A stretch of 64,000 bases of DNA. Origin: an uncultured Lachnospiraceae bacterium (GTDB taxonomy: Bacteria; Bacillota; Clostridia; Lachnospirales; Lachnospiraceae). How positions within the stretch are numbered: the stretch's first letter is position 1; each line of letters begins with the position of its first letter. The translations under genes and the position numbers were made by a program. The notes beneath the pieces are model-generated. The model was not told where the DNA came from. It worked only from the letters and a program-made list of their open reading frames with translations, and searched no databases. The stretch spans positions 1-64,000 of the forward strand of contig UQVK01000006.1 of assembly GCA_900544445.1 (NCBI GenBank), in the 5' to 3' direction. Below are positions 61,780-64,000 of this stretch, piece after piece.

Positions 61780-63987
61780 TTATATGAAATCCCCTTCATG
61801 CAGGATAATCATGTCGTTGTCATCATATCTGCGGGAAAGCAGCACGTCCATAAAATGCTTTGGCGTCTTCCTCTCCGCATGATCAATCGCATCATCCACA
61901 ATCTCCCGCACGTCCTTAACGGTCACAATATGATCGCTGGTCTGCATGTCTTCTATACGCGTGTGCAGAGCAAGCCGGCCGAGCTCATCAATGGCGTACT
62001 CCTGCATTCTTGCATACTGACAGCCGTATGCCACCAGCGTGCTGTTATCCAGAGCCTCCACATCAAATCGCGCATTGAAGAAGGAGGCCATTTCCGGATT
62101 CTCCTCCAGAAGCTTCCTGATCCTGCGCTTCGTATCCATCAGGATGACCAAAATCCCCCAACGCTCCTGATTCAGCGCCTGCTGAAGCTTCTTCGCGCAT
62201 TCTTCGCTGATCTCACCCGCCTTTTCGATCATCAGTACTCCTCCGGCCAGCTTTTCCACCAACTCTTCCGGCGGCTTTTTGCTGCCGCTTAAGGCGCTTC
62301 CGGTGATCTTGGCGATCCTGCCCGAAAAATCCGGGTTCTTCGCCTTTAAGTCCTTCACCACATTTTTCGCAAGCTCAAGCGTATCTGAACCGGGTTCTCC
62401 TGTAATAATCAGATTTCCCGTATACGCGGCAAGACTGATCTGATCCAGAGCGGTGACCAGACGCTTCATAGCGCCCTTCGTCGGCACAAAGGAAGCGAAC
62501 AGACGCTTTTCCGCACTGCTCAGTCTGCGGTCTCCTTCCGTCCCTTCCGCCTTCTTCTTTCCGGCCGGCTGCACCGTCTTCTGTCCTTCCCCGGGTTTTC
62601 CAGCTGCCTGTCTCTCCTTCTGTTCTTCCTTCGCTTTTCTGACCGGCTGCTCCTCCCTGGGCTCTCTGACCGGCTGCTCCTCTGCCGTTTCCTCTTCGGC
62701 CTGAAGCATTTTCTGCTGATTGGCCGTTTCAATGTCCGTTGTTTCCAAAGATTCCGCGGAAAGCTCCGGTTCTTTTTCAGATACCGCTGCAGAATCAGCT
62801 GCCACCTCCGGAACCATGTTTTCCGGTTCTGCCTTTTCCGGCTCCACCTTTTCCGGAACAATGCTCTCCAATACAGGCTTCTGCTCCTTTTCCTCCAAAA
62901 CTGCAGATTCCTTCGGTATTGCAGAGACTTCCTGAACTGCAGGCGTTTCCTGAACAGCAGGAGTTTCGGCCGTAGCGGGAGCCGCTGCAGGTGCGGCAGG
63001 CATTTCCGGTGTTTCCGGCGTTTTTACCTGTTCCTGCACTTTTTCTTTTTCCGCGCTTCCCGCTGCTGCCGCAGCCTTCATCGCATTCTGCACCTCTTCC
63101 GCTGCCCAGATCTTTGTATGAGCGGAGATCACACCGCCTGTGGAGCGTTCCCTTGCTCTGCGGTCCACCGGAATGCGCTCTTCCTTCTGAAGGCGCTCCA
63201 GCACGCCCTTTCTCGAAGTTTCATCAAAATCTCTGAAAAGCGCCCCCGTCTGTTCCTGTACGCGCTGCCGGAGCTCCTGCCTGCGCTTTTCTTCATTCTC
63301 GCGCTTCATCTTTTCCCATTCGCGCATGATATCTTCGATGTTCATCTGACCGGTGATCTGCTTTTCCACCGGGCGCTCTTCCGGCACCACCATACTGATC
63401 TGCCCGTCATATTCCTGAGAAAGGTAATTCTCATAATCTGTCTGAGCATGTTGATATCCTTCACCGGGGATATCGTCACCCTCCTCTTCTTCCGCAGGCC
63501 GTACTTCTTCCACGGCAGTATAGTCCGTCGCAGGAAAGGCCTCATACGAAGCTTCCACATTCTGCCCGGTATACTCCGTTTCCGACGGCTGCCAGGATGG
63601 CTCCTGATAAACCTGCCCTGTATATTCCGGCTCCTGATGTGCCGGCTCTGTATAAACCTGCTCCTGAGGTGTCTGTGCGGGCGCCGTTCTTACAGCCGTG
63701 GCTGCCTGCCGCCCTTCCTGCATCAGCTCCTGCATGCTCGCAGCAAGTTCCTTCTGCAGATTAATGGTATTGTATTTTCCCACATCCATGGTCTTTACCT
63801 GGATGTCCATCTCCTGTCCGTTCCGTCCTGTCGGTTTCTTCTCCGGCCGGCTGGCCGCCGCAGCATCCTCCTCCGGCTCTTCCGGTACTCTCAATCCCTG
63901 TCTGCGCATCATATAGGCGTCAAACTTCTTCTGCTGGGACGGAGAAAGCGGCTGATGAAGCGTCTTCAGCTCCATGGCCTTCATCAC
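61780..63987 (-). CDS. Large protein with disordered region and degenerate AAA+ domain
   Basis: 735 aa from GTG 63987 (GAAGGA six bases upstream; the frame remains open to the window edge, so it could be longer). Residues ~1-470 are low-complexity, rich in Gln, Glu, Pro, Ala and Tyr. The part from ~490 resembles a CbxX/SpoVK-like AAA+ fold: ITGEPGSDTLELAKNVV where Walker A would be GxxGxGKT, VLMIEKAG in place of a DE-type Walker B, then LVILMDTKRRI and FNARFDVEAL. Key ATP-binding and hydrolysis residues are absent, so it looks like an inactive scaffold. Role unknown. It precedes glgB by 51 bases. Confidence 0.7.
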   Translation of the reverse strand: MMKAMELKTLHQPLSPSQQKKFDAYMMRRQGLRVPEEPEEDAAAASRPEKKPTGRNGQEMDIQVKTMDVGKYNTINLQKELAASMQELMQEGRQAATAVRTAPAQTPQEQVYTEPAHQEPEYTGQVYQEPSWQPSETEYTGQNVEASYEAFPATDYTAVEEVRPAEEEEGDDIPGEGYQHAQTDYENYLSQEYDGQISMVVPEERPVEKQITGQMNIEDIMREWEKMKRENEEKRRQELRQRVQEQTGALFRDFDETSRKGVLERLQKEERIPVDRRARERSTGGVISAHTKIWAAEEVQNAMKAAAAAGSAEKEKVQEQVKTPETPEMPAAPAAAPATAETPAVQETPAVQEVSAIPKESAVLEEKEQKPVLESIVPEKVEPEKAEPENMVPEVAADSAAVSEKEPELSAESLETTDIETANQQKMLQAEEETAEEQPVREPREEQPVRKAKEEQKERQAAGKPGEGQKTVQPAGKKKAEGTEGDRRLSSAEKRLFASFVPTKGAMKRLVTALDQISLAAYTGNLIITGEPGSDTLELAKNVVKDLKAKNPDFSGRIAKITGSALSGSKKPPEELVEKLAGGVLMIEKAGEISEECAKKLQQALNQERWGILVILMDTKRRIRKLLEENPEMASFFNARFDVEALDNSTLVAYGCQYARMQEYAIDELGRLALHTRIEDMQTSDHIVTVKDVREIVDDAIDHAERKTPKHFMDVLLSRRYDDNDMIILHEGDFI

Positions 63988-64000
63988 ATATTTTCCTTCT

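Noticed and set aside
1..64000. CRISPR array, tRNA, rRNA, insertion sequence or prophage
   Set aside because: No regularly spaced direct repeats, cloverleaf-like or rRNA segments, transposases or phage genes were seen on either strand.

Overview
The window looks like a chromosomal segment of a spore-forming, gut-type Firmicute, most probably a Lachnospiraceae/Clostridium-like anaerobe. This is inferred from a BofA-family sporulation protein, a YaaL protein, strong GGAGG ribosome-binding sites, several Lachnospiraceae-typical protein families (DUF4173, DUF5702, DUF6382, TSCPD) and many carbohydrate-uptake loci of the Gram-positive PUL type. The species cannot be fixed from sequence reading alone. 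I saw no rRNA, tRNA, CRISPR array, insertion sequence or prophage.

Layout. (1) 1-6.2 kb: the tail of a sugar-binding lipoprotein with its terminator, then a forward cluster of a CE2-like SGNH esterase, a membrane AraC regulator, a GPH-type sugar symporter and a PIG-L deacetylase, which points to use of an acetylated saccharide. (2) 6.2-13.6 kb, reverse: a ferritin-like small protein, a HelD-type helicase carrying an unexpected GH31 N-domain-like tail, a lipoprotein, a DUF4173 membrane protein, and a YozG-type HTH/DUF2975 pair. (3) 13.6-19 kb: a LacI regulator with sucrose phosphorylase in one operon behind a promoter overlapped by a LacI-type operator; divergent to it, a YfcC transporter and an M20 peptidase. 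(4) 19-30.3 kb: a locus for a sulfated, fucosylated glycan: two type I sulfatases, an ABC importer (binding protein and two permeases, no ATPase), a YesN/YesM two-component system and a GH29 fucosidase. Two of its reverse promoters share a cis-element. (5) 30.3-38 kb: a reverse operon of binding protein, toroid-type enzyme, GH43 (frameshifted) and a fused GH43-like/GH28 protein, suggestive of pectin side-chain or polygalacturonide degradation. (6) 38-48.8 kb: rsgA behind a promoter, leader peptide and intrinsic terminator (a likely attenuation system), a hydroxyacid dehydrogenase with GH31, crcB, pgi, and housekeeping genes (murG, HIT, rhomboid). (7) 48.9-58.7 kb: a complete reverse-strand Tad-type pilus operon, from a CpaE-like protein to an FHA protein. 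(8) 58.9-64 kb: bofA, yaaL, glgB and a large protein with a degenerate AAA+ domain.

How it works together. None of the glycosidases or sulfatases has an obvious signal peptide, while the binding proteins are lipoproteins. The picture is import of oligosaccharides followed by intracellular desulfation and hydrolysis, with sugars feeding into pgi and glgB metabolism. The most unusual items are the HelD/GH31-N fusion, the rsgA leader, recurrent hairpins directly beside Shine-Dalgarno sites, and odd domain additions to Tad pilus proteins.
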